The position numbers were made by a program, and so were the translations under genes. DNA of 64,000 nt from Kiritimatiellota bacterium (GTDB lineage: Bacteria; Verrucomicrobiota; Lentisphaeria; Oligosphaerales; JAADHN01): assembly GCA_013151865.1 (NCBI GenBank), contig JAADHN010000145.1, forward strand, positions 19,020 to 83,019. The letters are read 5' to 3'. The notes beneath the pieces were generated by a model. That model had not been told where the DNA came from and made no database searches. It worked only from the letters and a program-made list of their open reading frames with translations. Shown here piece by piece: positions 1-11,209 of the stretch (the first letter of the stretch is position 1; every line of letters starts with the position of its first letter).

Positions 1-2
1 CC

Positions 3-404
3 CGTGCGGTGCGACCGGTCAGTCTCATTCCACAAATCATCACCTGGCTTTCCGAAATCGACGTGAACGAACCTTTCTACGCGACGCCCGGAGAAATCGC
101 CGCTGGGGAGGGTTATGGCCTGACGCAGGCCGCCCGGGGGGCCCTGGGGCATTGGGTCCGGATCGTTGACGGCAGAATCGCCCATTACCAAATCATCACC
201 CCCACGGCATGGCATGCCTCCCCCCGCGATTCCGCCGGCATCAGGGGACCGATAGAAGAAGCTTTGATCGGGACCCCCGTCCGGGACGCGGACAATCCGA
301 TAGAACTTGGACACGTAATCCGGTCGTTCGACCCGTGTCTGGTGTGCACCGTTCACACGGTCGGGCGCGGACAGCTTTTCGGACGATCGACACTGGATGT
401 CTGA
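3..404 (+). CDS. [NiFe]-hydrogenase large subunit, C-terminal part (5' end outside the window)
   Basis: The reading frame is already open at the left edge, so only the last 133 or so residues are seen. They carry the conserved end of the large subunit: a GEGxGLTxAxRGALGHW segment, an ASPRD segment and the terminal DPCLVCTVH motif, whose two cysteines bind the Ni-Fe centre together with an N-terminal CxxC that is out of view. Fifteen residues follow the final His, a short tail of the kind an endopeptidase removes after nickel insertion. H2-sensing regulatory hydrogenases normally lack this tail, so a catalytic enzyme is more likely. The motifs resemble group 1/2 uptake enzymes, but the group cannot be fixed from this fragment. 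A maturation-protease gene starts two bases after the stop. Confidence 0.93.
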   Translation, partial: RAVRPVSLIPQIITWLSEIDVNEPFYATPGEIAAGEGYGLTQAARGALGHWVRIVDGRIAHYQIITPTAWHASPRDSAGIRGPIEEALIGTPVRDADNPIELGHVIRSFDPCLVCTVHTVGRGQLFGRSTLDV

Positions 405-406
405 CA

Positions 407-859
407 GTGAGACGGATCATCGGAATCGGCAGTCGGTTCGTCCCCCGGGATGCGGCAGGCCCCAAGGTATGCGAACAGTTGCTCGCAGGGACGCTCCCGG
501 ACGAAATCGAGGTGATCGACGGCGGCCTGGGAGGAATCGACCTGCTCCGATTCATGGAAAACACCGAACGAGTCGTTTTCGTGGACAGTGTCGAGGGTTT
601 CGCGCCGCCGGGACAACTCGTAATTCTCACGGCCGGGGAAATTGCGACGGCAGCGTCGGGGTACGGCCATGAGGCAGGCTTGCCGTATCTGGTGCGCGTC
701 CTGCCCGAGGTCTGCCCGCCGCCTTGTCCCGAAGTGCTTCTGGTAGGGGTGGAAGGCCCACCGAGCGACCGACTCATCCACTCGGCGGCACGCCTGGCGT
801 TGAGAGTGGCTCTCGACGACAAACCGTATGGGCAGAAGACGCGGGGATGTCCCGCCTGA
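407..859 (+). CDS. Hydrogenase maturation endopeptidase (HycI/HyaD family)
   Basis: A 150-residue protein of the peptidase family that clips the C-terminal tail of [NiFe]-hydrogenase large subunits. The GTG at 407, two bases after the hydrogenase stop, puts the family's first strand (RRIIGIG) at the N-terminus, and the tight spacing implies translational coupling. Nickel-ligand equivalents of E. coli HybD Glu16, Asp62 and His93 can be placed at Asp15, Asp60 and His88. DGGLGGIDLL and PEVLLVGVEG are the other family blocks. The first motif is unusual: GIGSRFVPRDAAG replaces the common GIGNxxxxDDGxG, so the Asn is Ser and the ligand is Asp. The reading frame extends upstream inside the hydrogenase gene, but that part is a shadow. 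Confidence 0.88.
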   Translation: MRRIIGIGSRFVPRDAAGPKVCEQLLAGTLPDEIEVIDGGLGGIDLLRFMENTERVVFVDSVEGFAPPGQLVILTAGEIATAASGYGHEAGLPYLVRVLPEVCPPPCPEVLLVGVEGPPSDRLIHSAARLALRVALDDKPYGQKTRGCPA

Positions 860-871
860 GGAGAAACAACG

Positions 872-2698
872 GTGTCAAGAGGTGGTGAGAAACGGTCCGT
901 CGAAGAACTGGCAGCGGAGAACGCGCTGCTGAACCGGGAGGTGCGTGTCGCCCGCGAGGCTTCGGAAATAACTGCCGCCCTTGTCGTCGAACAGTTCCAG
1001 AAAATGGAGGAAATCCTGCGCAGACTGGAAGATACCGTTGCGGCCGAGCGTGAGCTGCAGAAAAAACTGAGCGACCAACTCCGCCAAGCCGAGATTCGGG
1101 AACGGAAGCTCAGCGAGGCGCGAATGGCCGCAGACGTGGCGAATCGCGCCAAGAGCAGTTTCCTCGCCAACATGAGCCACGAACTGCGCACGCCGCTGAA
1201 CGCCATCATCGGCTACAGCGAAATGCTCCAGGAAGACGCCGAGGACTTGGGACAGAAAAGTTTCATCCCCGACTTGAAGAAAATCCATGCTGCCGGAAAA
1301 CACCTTCTGGATTTGATCAGCGAGGTGTTGGATTTGTCCAAAATCGAGGCCGGGAAAATCGAATTGGTGCTCGAACAGGCCGAGATCAGGTCGGTGATCG
1401 ACGGGATCGTGGCAACCATCCAACCCCTCATCGCCAAGAACGATAACCGGCTCCAAGTGGATGTTGCCGATGACCTCGGCAGCATGAAAACCGACATAAC
1501 CCGATTGCGTCAATGCGTTTTCAACCTCTTGAGCAATGCCGGCAAATTCACCAGGCACGGCGTGATCGCTCTGCAGGCGCGTCGAGAGAACATTGACGGA
1601 GTGGAATGGCTCAAGGTCGCCGTCTCCGATACGGGCATCGGTATGACGGAGGAGCAGTTGGGGAAAATATTCGAGGCATTCTCGCAGGCGGACGCCACCA
1701 CGAGCCGGGACTATGGAGGTACCGGGCTGGGACTGACGATCACGCGGCGCTTATGCCAAATGATGGGCGGAGATGTAACAGTCGAAAGCACGCCGGGCAA
1801 GGGATCGACTTTCACAATCCTGCTGCCCGTGTCCCCGTCTGCCCCTCCGGGCTCCGGCGCCGTCATCGACGCCGGTCCCGGCAAGACCGCGGAGGGCGCG
1901 CTTGATGCCGCCCCGGTCCCCCTGAACGCCGTTCTGGTCATTGACGATGAAGACTCGGCACGAGAACTGATTACCCGGCAGTTGACCAAGACAGGCCTGC
2001 ATGTCGTCGCGGCCGCGGGCGGCGAGGAAGGATTACGTCTCGCCAGAGAGCTGCATCCGGTCGCCATCACACTGGATATCGCCATGCCGCACATGGATGG
2101 CTGGGCCGTGCTCACTGCCCTCAAGGCCGATCCGCAGACGGCCGACATTCCCGTCATCATCTGCTCGGTCGAAAAAAAGGAGAACATGGGCTTTGCATTG
2201 GGGGCGGTCGAATACCTGACGAAACCCATTGACCGGGAACGACTGACGAAGACCCTCGACGCGCTCAAGCCACGTGCCAACGACAATCAGGTATTGATCG
2301 TCGAAGACGACCCGTCCACAAGGCAGTTGCTCGTCCATCTGTTGCGCAAAGAAGGCTGGACTGTCAGTGAAGCGGAGAATGGCCGAGTCGCCCTCGACCG
2401 AATCGCCGAGAGCATTCCCGGACTGATCCTCTTGGACCTGATGATGCCCGAAATGGACGGATTCGAGTTTGTGGCACAACTGCAGAAGCGCGAGCAGTGG
2501 CGCCGCATTCCTGTGATCGTGATCACCGCCGTAGACCTGACCGCCGCCGATAAAGAGCGACTGAACGGACATGTCAGCAGGATACTCCGGAAAGGGAGCT
2601 TCAAACTGGAAGATGTACTGCGTGAAGTCCGTGACTTGCTGGACCGAATCGTCCCGAAGCCGCCCACGGCCGGGGTCGGACCGGCCGCCACAGGCTGA
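872..2698 (+). CDS. Soluble hybrid histidine kinase, HisKA-HATPase-REC-REC
   Basis: A 608-residue cytosolic hybrid sensor kinase starting at GTG 872, with GAGGAG eight bases upstream. Order of parts: a charged coiled coil at about 8-95 with no sensor domain or membrane segment; HisKA with the H-box around His103 (SHELRTPL); HATPase with N-box NLLSNAGKF (218-226), G1 DTGIGM (253-258) and G2 GGTGLGL (282-288); a first receiver with phospho-acceptor Asp402; and a second receiver with Asp522 and Lys574. The input must come from a partner or through the coiled coil. It starts 12 bases after the hydrogenase protease and is followed by a single-domain receiver and a second hybrid kinase, so all five genes may be one transcription unit. 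A link to hydrogen metabolism is inference from position only. Confidence 0.93.
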   Translation: MSRGGEKRSVEELAAENALLNREVRVAREASEITAALVVEQFQKMEEILRRLEDTVAAERELQKKLSDQLRQAEIRERKLSEARMAADVANRAKSSFLANMSHELRTPLNAIIGYSEMLQEDAEDLGQKSFIPDLKKIHAAGKHLLDLISEVLDLSKIEAGKIELVLEQAEIRSVIDGIVATIQPLIAKNDNRLQVDVADDLGSMKTDITRLRQCVFNLLSNAGKFTRHGVIALQARRENIDGVEWLKVAVSDTGIGMTEEQLGKIFEAFSQADATTSRDYGGTGLGLTITRRLCQMMGGDVTVESTPGKGSTFTILLPVSPSAPPGSGAVIDAGPGKTAEGALDAAPVPLNAVLVIDDEDSARELITRQLTKTGLHVVAAAGGEEGLRLARELHPVAITLDIAMPHMDGWAVLTALKADPQTADIPVIICSVEKKENMGFALGAVEYLTKPIDRERLTKTLDALKPRANDNQVLIVEDDPSTRQLLVHLLRKEGWTVSEAENGRVALDRIAESIPGLILLDLMMPEMDGFEFVAQLQKREQWRRIPVIVITAVDLTAADKERLNGHVSRILRKGSFKLEDVLREVRDLLDRIVPKPPTAGVGPAATG

Positions 2699-2723
2699 TG
2701 GGACCGAGTGTGGGAGGAGATCA

Positions 2724-3086
2724 ATGGCGAAAATCTTGCTCGTCGAAGACAATGAGATGAACCGGGACATGCTCTCCAGAAGACTCAAGCGACGGGGGTA
2801 CGATGTCCTCATGGCGTTTGACGGCCGGGAAGGCGTCCGGATGGCGCGCAGCGAAGCGCCGGACCTGATCCTGATGGACATGAGCCTTCCGATCCTGGAC
2901 GGCTGGGAGGCCACGCGCCAAATCAAGGCGGACCCTGCGATCAGTTCCATCCCCGTCATAGCCCTGACCGCCCATGCCATGCCGGGCGACCGCGAGAAGG
3001 CCGTCGAGGCCGGATGCGACGACTACGACACCAAGCCGATCGAACTGGTTCGCCTGCTCGAGAAAATTCAGGCGTTGCTGGTTTGA
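2724..3086 (+). CDS. Single-domain response regulator (DivK/CheY-like)
   Basis: A 120-residue receiver with no output domain. The start at ATG 2724 follows a GGGAGGAG ribosome site at 2712-2719. Acidic pocket Glu8-Asp9, phospho-acceptor Asp52 (LILMDMSLP), Thr82 and Lys104 (TKPIE) are all in place. Single-domain receivers act as phosphate shuttles or bind a target directly. Sitting 25 bases after one hybrid kinase and before another, it could relay phosphate between them, since neither has an Hpt domain. That is inference. Sequence style (VEDNEMNRDMLSRRL, DGWEATRQIK) is typical of receivers that follow hybrid kinases. Confidence 0.93.
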   Translation: MAKILLVEDNEMNRDMLSRRLKRRGYDVLMAFDGREGVRMARSEAPDLILMDMSLPILDGWEATRQIKADPAISSIPVIALTAHAMPGDREKAVEAGCDDYDTKPIELVRLLEKIQALLV

Positions 3087-3253
3087 ACGGTCCTCCGAAG
3101 GTCTGCCGTAAACCTCGCACGCCTTCTCGGTCCGTTGCCGCCATCCAAAACCAGTCTCGACGCGCGGACCCCCGCTGGGCCCCGGTCGGTCCGTTCGTTG
3201 CGGCGGGTTCGCAACACACAGCCATCCCCCTGGAGTCGACCCGAGGAAACACG

Positions 3254-5512
3254 ATGAAGAGCGACGACCTAGTCCCCCATGCAGCAGAAAAGCGTTCGTC
3301 CGGGGACGCTTCGGCCCGCAACCCCCGAGAATTGGACGCCAAGCGGGCCGTTATTGCTCACATCCGGCACGAACTGCGCACTCCCATCAACGGCATCATC
3401 GGGTACAGCGAGATGCTGTTGGAGGATGCAGCCGCAGAAGGCTGGGACACGATCACCGAAGATCTCACCAGGGTCCTCAGCGCCGGGCAGGAGCTTCTTT
3501 CTCTCGTCAATGAACTACTCGGGGCCCGGGAGCTGGCAGAGCAGACCGACCTCGATGTGGCCGAACTCGGCCGGAGCATACGGCACGCCCTGATTACACC
3601 CATCAGCGCCGTCACGGGGTATAGCGAACTGCTCATGGAGGACGCGGAAGACACCGCATTCGCCGGGATTATTCCGGACCTCCGAAGGATCCATTCTGCC
3701 GGCAAGAAACTTGCCGCCCTGATCGACGATATCGTCAGTTTCTCGATGACTGCCGAAATCGCACCGGATTCCGGTGTGTCCGCCGGAGTGAGCGTTGTCC
3801 TTGACACGGTGAGTATGATCCGGGCACTGGCCGAAAACCGAACGGGGGCCGACCGGGTCGAATGCGGGTCGCTTCTCATCGTGGACGACAACGAAACCAA
3901 CCGGGACCTCCTGGCGCGCCGACTGGAACGGTGCGGGCACCAAGTGGCCGCGGCATCCAACGGCCGCCGGGCGCTTGAAATGTTGCGAGAACAGCCGTTC
4001 GACCTCCTGCTGCTCGACGTGATGATGCCCGAAATGAACGGGTTCGAAGTCCTCCAGCACCTTAAGCACGATCCCGAGCTGCGTCACATCCCGGTCATCA
4101 TGATTTCGGCCCTGGACGAAATGGACAGCGTTGTCCGATGCATCGAAGCCGGGGCCGAAGATTACCTGCCGAAACCTTTCAATCCAGTACTCTTGCACGC
4201 CCGAATCGGCGCAGGCTTGGCAAAAAAACGGTTGCACGATATCGAACGGGAGTACGCGAAACGACTCCAGACGCAATGGGAGAGCGCCAAACGGCTCGAG
4301 GACAACTTGCGGAAAGTGGTCCGCTACAGCCTTCAGAAACCCCCGGAGGAAATGCTGGCCGAATCACTCCGCATCCTCATTGCCTTGTCCGAAGCGCAAA
4401 TGGGCGCAATCCTCGAAGAGGACGGCCCCAACCTCCGGTTCCTCTGCGCCAGCGTCCCGGACTTGATCGGTGCCGTGGTCCCATGGGAAAGCGTTGCAGG
4501 AGAGACGTTCACCCGGAATGTCATAACCTATGCCCCCGCCCGCGACGAACTCCGCCACTACGGACCGGCCGGCGAGTCACACACCAATCAAGTCAAGTGC
4601 CTCCTCAGCGTGCCCATCCCACGCGTCATTTCCGCGCGCCGGACGCAGGCCTCGGCTGGGAGTGCAGGCGTATTGCAGCTCTTGTTCGCTCGAAACGCCC
4701 TGGCCCAGTTCGATCTCGCCCAAGGACCGCTGCGGCTCGGGATGGACCTCTCCGGCAGGCATGACTCCGAGGACCGCCTGTTGCAGGAACTCTTCATGGT
4801 GCTGCCCATGATCTCCCTGGGCATGGAAATCCAGAAGCTGCGTCAAACCTCGTATCAGGCCATCCATGAGCTGAAGAACAAGCTGATCGCGGCACAGTCG
4901 TGGACGAATTGCCTGAAAGAAGACTTGGAGGCGGTCGCGGCCGAGGCGCTCGGGGACGAGGACGTCATGGAAGACATCAAACTCGTGGAGGAGGCAGTCA
5001 CCTCTGGATACAACCTGGCCGTGGGCTACTTGCAGTTCACGAAAATCTACAATCCGCATTTCGAGGTGTGCCGAATCAACACAGTACTGAAGGAAGTGGC
5101 CACGGACATCAAAGCTTTTGCCGACAACGTGGGTGGGCCCGGTTCCGTGTCCGTCGTGGTGGATCCCGGGCAGGCTCTCCCCAAGCGACAACTTGACCCG
5201 GCGCAATTGAAAATGGCCTTCTTCAACATCGGTAAGAACGCGGTGGAAGCCCTCATCGAGCACGGCACGGAGAGTCCGACCATCACCCTCCTGTCGCAAC
5301 TCCGTGACGACCGAATCGTCGTGACGATTGCCGACAACGGGAAGGGCATGCCGAAAGCAGTTGCAGAAAACCTGTTCGTCCCGTTCACCACCCAGAAAAC
5401 CGGCGGGACCGGACTGGGCCTGACCATCACAAAGAAGATCGTCGATATGCACGGCGGCAAGATTTCGTGCGAAAGCGACTCAACCGGGACGCGCTTCCAG
5501 ATTCTTCTGTGA
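3254..5512 (+). CDS. Hybrid histidine kinase with tandem N-terminal H-boxes, REC, GAF-like and C-terminal kinase core
   Basis: A 752-residue soluble protein. ATG 3254 lies downstream of GAGGAAAC, and residues encoded upstream of it look like non-coding sequence. Parts in order: an H-box at His39 ([18 protein letters not shown]); a second, degenerate HisKA-like segment at His111 (RHALITPISAVTGYSELL); a receiver with Asp211-Asp212, Asp255 and Lys307; a linker and GAF-like region at about 365-525; a third H-box of different type at His538 (IHELKNKL); and one HATPase with NIGKNAVEAL (658-667), DNGKGMP and GGTGLGL. Two dimerisation/phosphotransfer segments thus sit in front of the receiver with no ATPase of their own. 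No membrane segments are seen. Whether His111 is phosphorylatable is unknown, because the following residue is Ala rather than Glu. Confidence 0.9.
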   Translation: MKSDDLVPHAAEKRSSGDASARNPRELDAKRAVIAHIRHELRTPINGIIGYSEMLLEDAAAEGWDTITEDLTRVLSAGQELLSLVNELLGARELAEQTDLDVAELGRSIRHALITPISAVTGYSELLMEDAEDTAFAGIIPDLRRIHSAGKKLAALIDDIVSFSMTAEIAPDSGVSAGVSVVLDTVSMIRALAENRTGADRVECGSLLIVDDNETNRDLLARRLERCGHQVAAASNGRRALEMLREQPFDLLLLDVMMPEMNGFEVLQHLKHDPELRHIPVIMISALDEMDSVVRCIEAGAEDYLPKPFNPVLLHARIGAGLAKKRLHDIEREYAKRLQTQWESAKRLEDNLRKVVRYSLQKPPEEMLAESLRILIALSEAQMGAILEEDGPNLRFLCASVPDLIGAVVPWESVAGETFTRNVITYAPARDELRHYGPAGESHTNQVKCLLSVPIPRVISARRTQASAGSAGVLQLLFARNALAQFDLAQGPLRLGMDLSGRHDSEDRLLQELFMVLPMISLGMEIQKLRQTSYQAIHELKNKLIAAQSWTNCLKEDLEAVAAEALGDEDVMEDIKLVEEAVTSGYNLAVGYLQFTKIYNPHFEVCRINTVLKEVATDIKAFADNVGGPGSVSVVVDPGQALPKRQLDPAQLKMAFFNIGKNAVEALIEHGTESPTITLLSQLRDDRIVVTIADNGKGMPKAVAENLFVPFTTQKTGGTGLGLTITKKIVDMHGGKISCESDSTGTRFQILL

Positions 5513-5722
5513 AACATCGAGAGCCGATGAGGCCGTTCCCGCCCCTGGGACGCGTCGTGGGTCCACGCAGTTTGCGTCCGGGGTCCCCGCCTGGACAGCA
5601 GTTCGGCTGGCCGAAGCCCGCCCACGGCTCGCGCCGGGACCGTTCGCCCCCCGGGGTTGAATTCGCGACCTGTGCACCGGGAGGGCGAGCGGCCTCGCGA
5701 GCCGAACGAGACGACAGGCCCT

Positions 5723-6616
5723 TCAGCCGGCGAACACGGCGACTTCCGCCTCGGTGGGGATGGAGTCCATGGCGCCCATGCGAGTCACCGAGATCGCCGC
5801 CGCCCGGCAGCCCCAATCGAGCGCCTTGCCCATATTCATGCCCCGGGCCAGCGCCGCCAGCCAAAACCCGATGAAAGTGTCGCCGGCCCCGGTCGTGTCG
5901 CGGGCCCGGACCCGGTACGCGGCGACACGTAACGAGGGACCGCCCCGCGCGGCCCGGAACAGCACCCCGTCTTCGCCGAGACTCAAGACGATTCCGGTGT
6001 TCGGACAGCGCCGAGCCAGCATGACAGCCAGGGCCTCCGCTTCGGCTTGTTCGCCTGCCAAAGCGGCGGCTTCGTGTTCGTTGACGACCAGGAACTCAAC
6101 TCGTTGGAGCGGCAGATCGTCCGCATCAGCAGTCATTGGCGCCGCGTTGAACACCACCCGCAGGCCGGCCTCGTGCCCCAGCCGAATGAGGTCGGCAGTG
6201 ACATTGGTTTCATTCTGAAGCAGGAGCCAGTCGCCCGGGGAAAACGCCGCAAGGGTCTCGGCCGCCTCCGCAGGGGTGATGTCTCGATTGGTGCCGCCGT
6301 AGACCACGATACTGTTTTGACCGGAATCCTCGACTTGGATCACGGCGTGACCGCCGGGCGCGTCCGCCACGCGAATCCACTCGGTGCGGACCCCGGCCTC
6401 GGCAAGCCGCTCCTTGAGCCAGCCCGTGTCCACACCCACTTTCCCGGCGTGCCAAACCGGCGCGCCGGCCCGAGCCAGAGCCATGGATTGATTGGCGCCT
6501 TTGCCCCCCGCAAAAACCCGGTATTCCGTGCACGGCATACTCTCCCCGGGCCGCGAAATGGTGGGCACCCGATAGACGTGGTCCACGTTCAGCGAACCAA
6601 AATTCAGAATGCGCAT
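5723..6616 (-). CDS. rbsK: Ribokinase-like PfkB-family sugar kinase
   Basis: A 297-residue PfkB carbohydrate kinase, close to ribokinase length. It has the substrate motif GGKGANQ (37-43), the Asn/Glu loop VNEHEAAAL and the ATP/anion-hole motif DTTGAGDTF (240-248) with catalytic Asp246. ATG 6616 is preferred over GTG 6619 because AAGGAG lies eight bases before it. Ribose is the default substrate, but PfkB specificity cannot be read reliably, and no ribose transporter or mutarotase gene is adjacent. The gene is convergent with the two-component cluster; the 210-base gap shows no clear terminator. Confidence 0.85.
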   Translation of the reverse strand: MRILNFGSLNVDHVYRVPTISRPGESMPCTEYRVFAGGKGANQSMALARAGAPVWHAGKVGVDTGWLKERLAEAGVRTEWIRVADAPGGHAVIQVEDSGQNSIVVYGGTNRDITPAEAAETLAAFSPGDWLLLQNETNVTADLIRLGHEAGLRVVFNAAPMTADADDLPLQRVEFLVVNEHEAAALAGEQAEAEALAVMLARRCPNTGIVLSLGEDGVLFRAARGGPSLRVAAYRVRARDTTGAGDTFIGFWLAALARGMNMGKALDWGCRAAAISVTRMGAMDSIPTEAEVAVFAG

Positions 6617-7522
6617 CACCCGGTCTCCTTCGGCCGCCGAGGCTCCGCCGGTGCTGAATACCCGTCACGAACGCAGGCGGTCGCTCGGGCCGAGAGCCCG
6701 AGGGCGCAGGCGCGCGGCCCGCAACTTCCGAATAGGGCCGCCGGCCGTGTGACTGCACGGCGGCGTTCTGCGGGGGCTTTGCCAAAACATAGTCCGCGTG
6801 CGGGCAAACCCCAAGCCATGCACACACGAGACCCGACTCCGAAGAATCGCTGGATTCTTCGGGCTGATTCTCGTACATGTTCCCGCCGTGACCGAATTCA
6901 TGTCGAAAGCGATGTTTTGGACCCGTAACCGTACCCCTTCCGTTCAGCGCAGTCCCCTGCCGTACCACAGGTTCCCAATCAGTTGCGGCACGCCGGAAAG
7001 CCGCGCAACGACCTTCGCCGCCTCATCCCGAATCAGCACCACCGGCGCGAGGAGAATCGATTCCTTCCAGGGACGTCGCGAGCACCTTGCGATAAGAAAA
7101 CAATAGGGCGTTCATGGCTTGATCCTGCGTTGATGGCGCCGCATTCGTGTCCACCGCCAAATGTGTCCGGAACGCCTCAAACCTTCTTCATGCGCCGTCC
7201 TGAAGTGCTTCCCGCCCTCTCATGCCGTGAGAATGTGCATGGCCCCGGCCCGGCCGCAATATGACCGCTCGGTGTGGATCCAGTGGTGCAGGCGCCGCAT
7301 GGTGTCTCACACTTCGTCCAAGAGTTTTTCCCGCCGGAACTTGCCATGGCCCTCTTTCTCCTGTAGCATGATTTCGTTCCACCCCCTGAATCGGAGTATT
7401 CACATCGGACAGATATGCCTGAAATTGCCTGTACTGTCATGGTATCAGGGCAATTCGGACAGATAGTAAGTTGTTCGAAAACAGAAGAACCGACTCTCGC
7501 AAAGGCGCAACGATCACAAAGA
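6617..7522 (+). other. Gene-poor stretch with two small hairpins
   Basis: No reading frame here has family motifs or normal codon character. Two inverted repeats stand out: 6684-6702 (7-bp stem, 5-base loop) and 6839-6862 (10-bp perfect stem around GCTG). Just before the decayed GxxExxY gene there is a spaced direct repeat TCGGACAGATA. The stretch is also upstream of the leftward ribokinase gene, so its promoter should lie here. Confidence 0.5.
6839..6862. repeat. Perfect 10-bp inverted repeat
   Basis: CCGAAGAATC and GATTCTTCGG are exact reverse complements around a GCTG loop, about 220 bases upstream of the ribokinase gene. There is no T-run on either side, so a terminator is unlikely. A protein-binding palindrome or RNA hairpin is possible. 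Confidence 0.6.
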
Positions 7523-7840
7523 ATGAATGAGAACGACATCGGCAGGGGGAAGTTGTGGATGCGGCGATTGCCGTACATCATGAACTTGGTCCAGGACTGG
7601 TGGAGACGGTTTGCGAAGTTGTCCTTCTGGATGAGCTTCGGAAACGAGGGCTCAGTGCAGAGCGACAAGTGCCGGTTGCCATCGAGTGCCGGGGAGCCCG
7701 CTTCGACGAGGGGTTTCGCGCTGACATCATTGCTGAGAACAAGGTCATCATCGAACTGAAATCCGGCGAGACGATGAGCAATGCGCGCAGGAAGCAAGTG
7801 CTGACGTATCTGAAGCTCGGTGGGAGGGGGAAACGCCGAA
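7523..7840 (+). pseudogene. Decayed GxxExxY-family protein gene
   Basis: The family's usual opening MNENDIG begins at ATG 7523. A run of five G near 7542 then throws the frame out, and the expected VVDAAIAVHHELGPGLVE continues in another frame from 7555. It goes on through RQVPVAIECRG, a VIIELKSGE segment (the PD-(D/E)XK-like acidic Asp/Glu-x-Lys core of PF13366) and KQVLTYLKL, then loses all similarity near 7825, where the family normally has a terminal GLLINF block. The gene therefore has at least one frameshift and a lost 3' end. The GCAAAGGCGCAA lead sequence common in front of such genes is still visible at about 7500. A base-call error could explain the G-run shift but not the missing end. 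Confidence 0.75.
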
Positions 7841-10544
<2,704 letters not shown>

Positions 10545-11209
10545 CCTGGATATTCTCAATCGCTTTTGGCAGGATGGCGCAAAAGCAGACAGTTACCCTG
10601 AACTATGCACGCGTCGCCCGGGAAGTGAAGTGCATTGCCGCTCTTCCGGCCCAAGTGCCGGGAATCGAGCTCTGTCGCAGCATCGTCCGCAAACGTTTTC
10701 CGTCCAGTGTGCATCGACACAATGCTGTCGGCTTTCATTCAGGAATGGTTCCTGATTAGAGCCTGTCCACAATGGATGCGTGGCCGCGCGTGAACCCGCA
10801 CTCTTTATTAGTGGACGGGCTCTTTCCGGGCGGACTTCCGTGCATGGATGCGGCGACTGTCTTACAGTTGCCCGCGGATTCGAACTCGGACGCGTCCTTT
10901 TCTGCAAAGCAGTCGCTCACGCCGGCGGTGTCTGCGGCAAGAGAACGAGGGCGTTCTGTTTTGCAGATTGATAGAGTTCCGGGACAGGGAACCAGTCGAC
11001 TTTGCTTTCCGGGCGATCCTCGCTACGGTAACGGAATCCGACTTGCCGAAAGGACGTGTGTGGACCGCGCCAAGCCCATGCGGCGAGCGGAGCCGCACCC
11101 CCGCAACCGTTCCGAGAGGCCGGCGGAATGGGATCGACCGGGTCCGGGACCGGCTGCGGCCGCTATTTCGGGATGCGTGTGCACAGACGCCGTTCAGAGA
11201 GGAAGAACC
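10545..11209 (+). other. Gene-free stretch between katG and the ROK kinase
   Basis: No reading frame in these 665 bases shows a family motif. One + frame stays open upstream of the ROK start but its translation is Arg/Pro-rich shadow. The promoter of the ROK-Ppx-Ppk operon should lie here; I cannot place it. Confidence 0.4.

Noticed and set aside
10545..11209. Upstream extension of the ROK kinase frame
   Set aside because: Rich in Arg/Pro and without similarity to the ROK start; a good ribosome site precedes ATG 11210.
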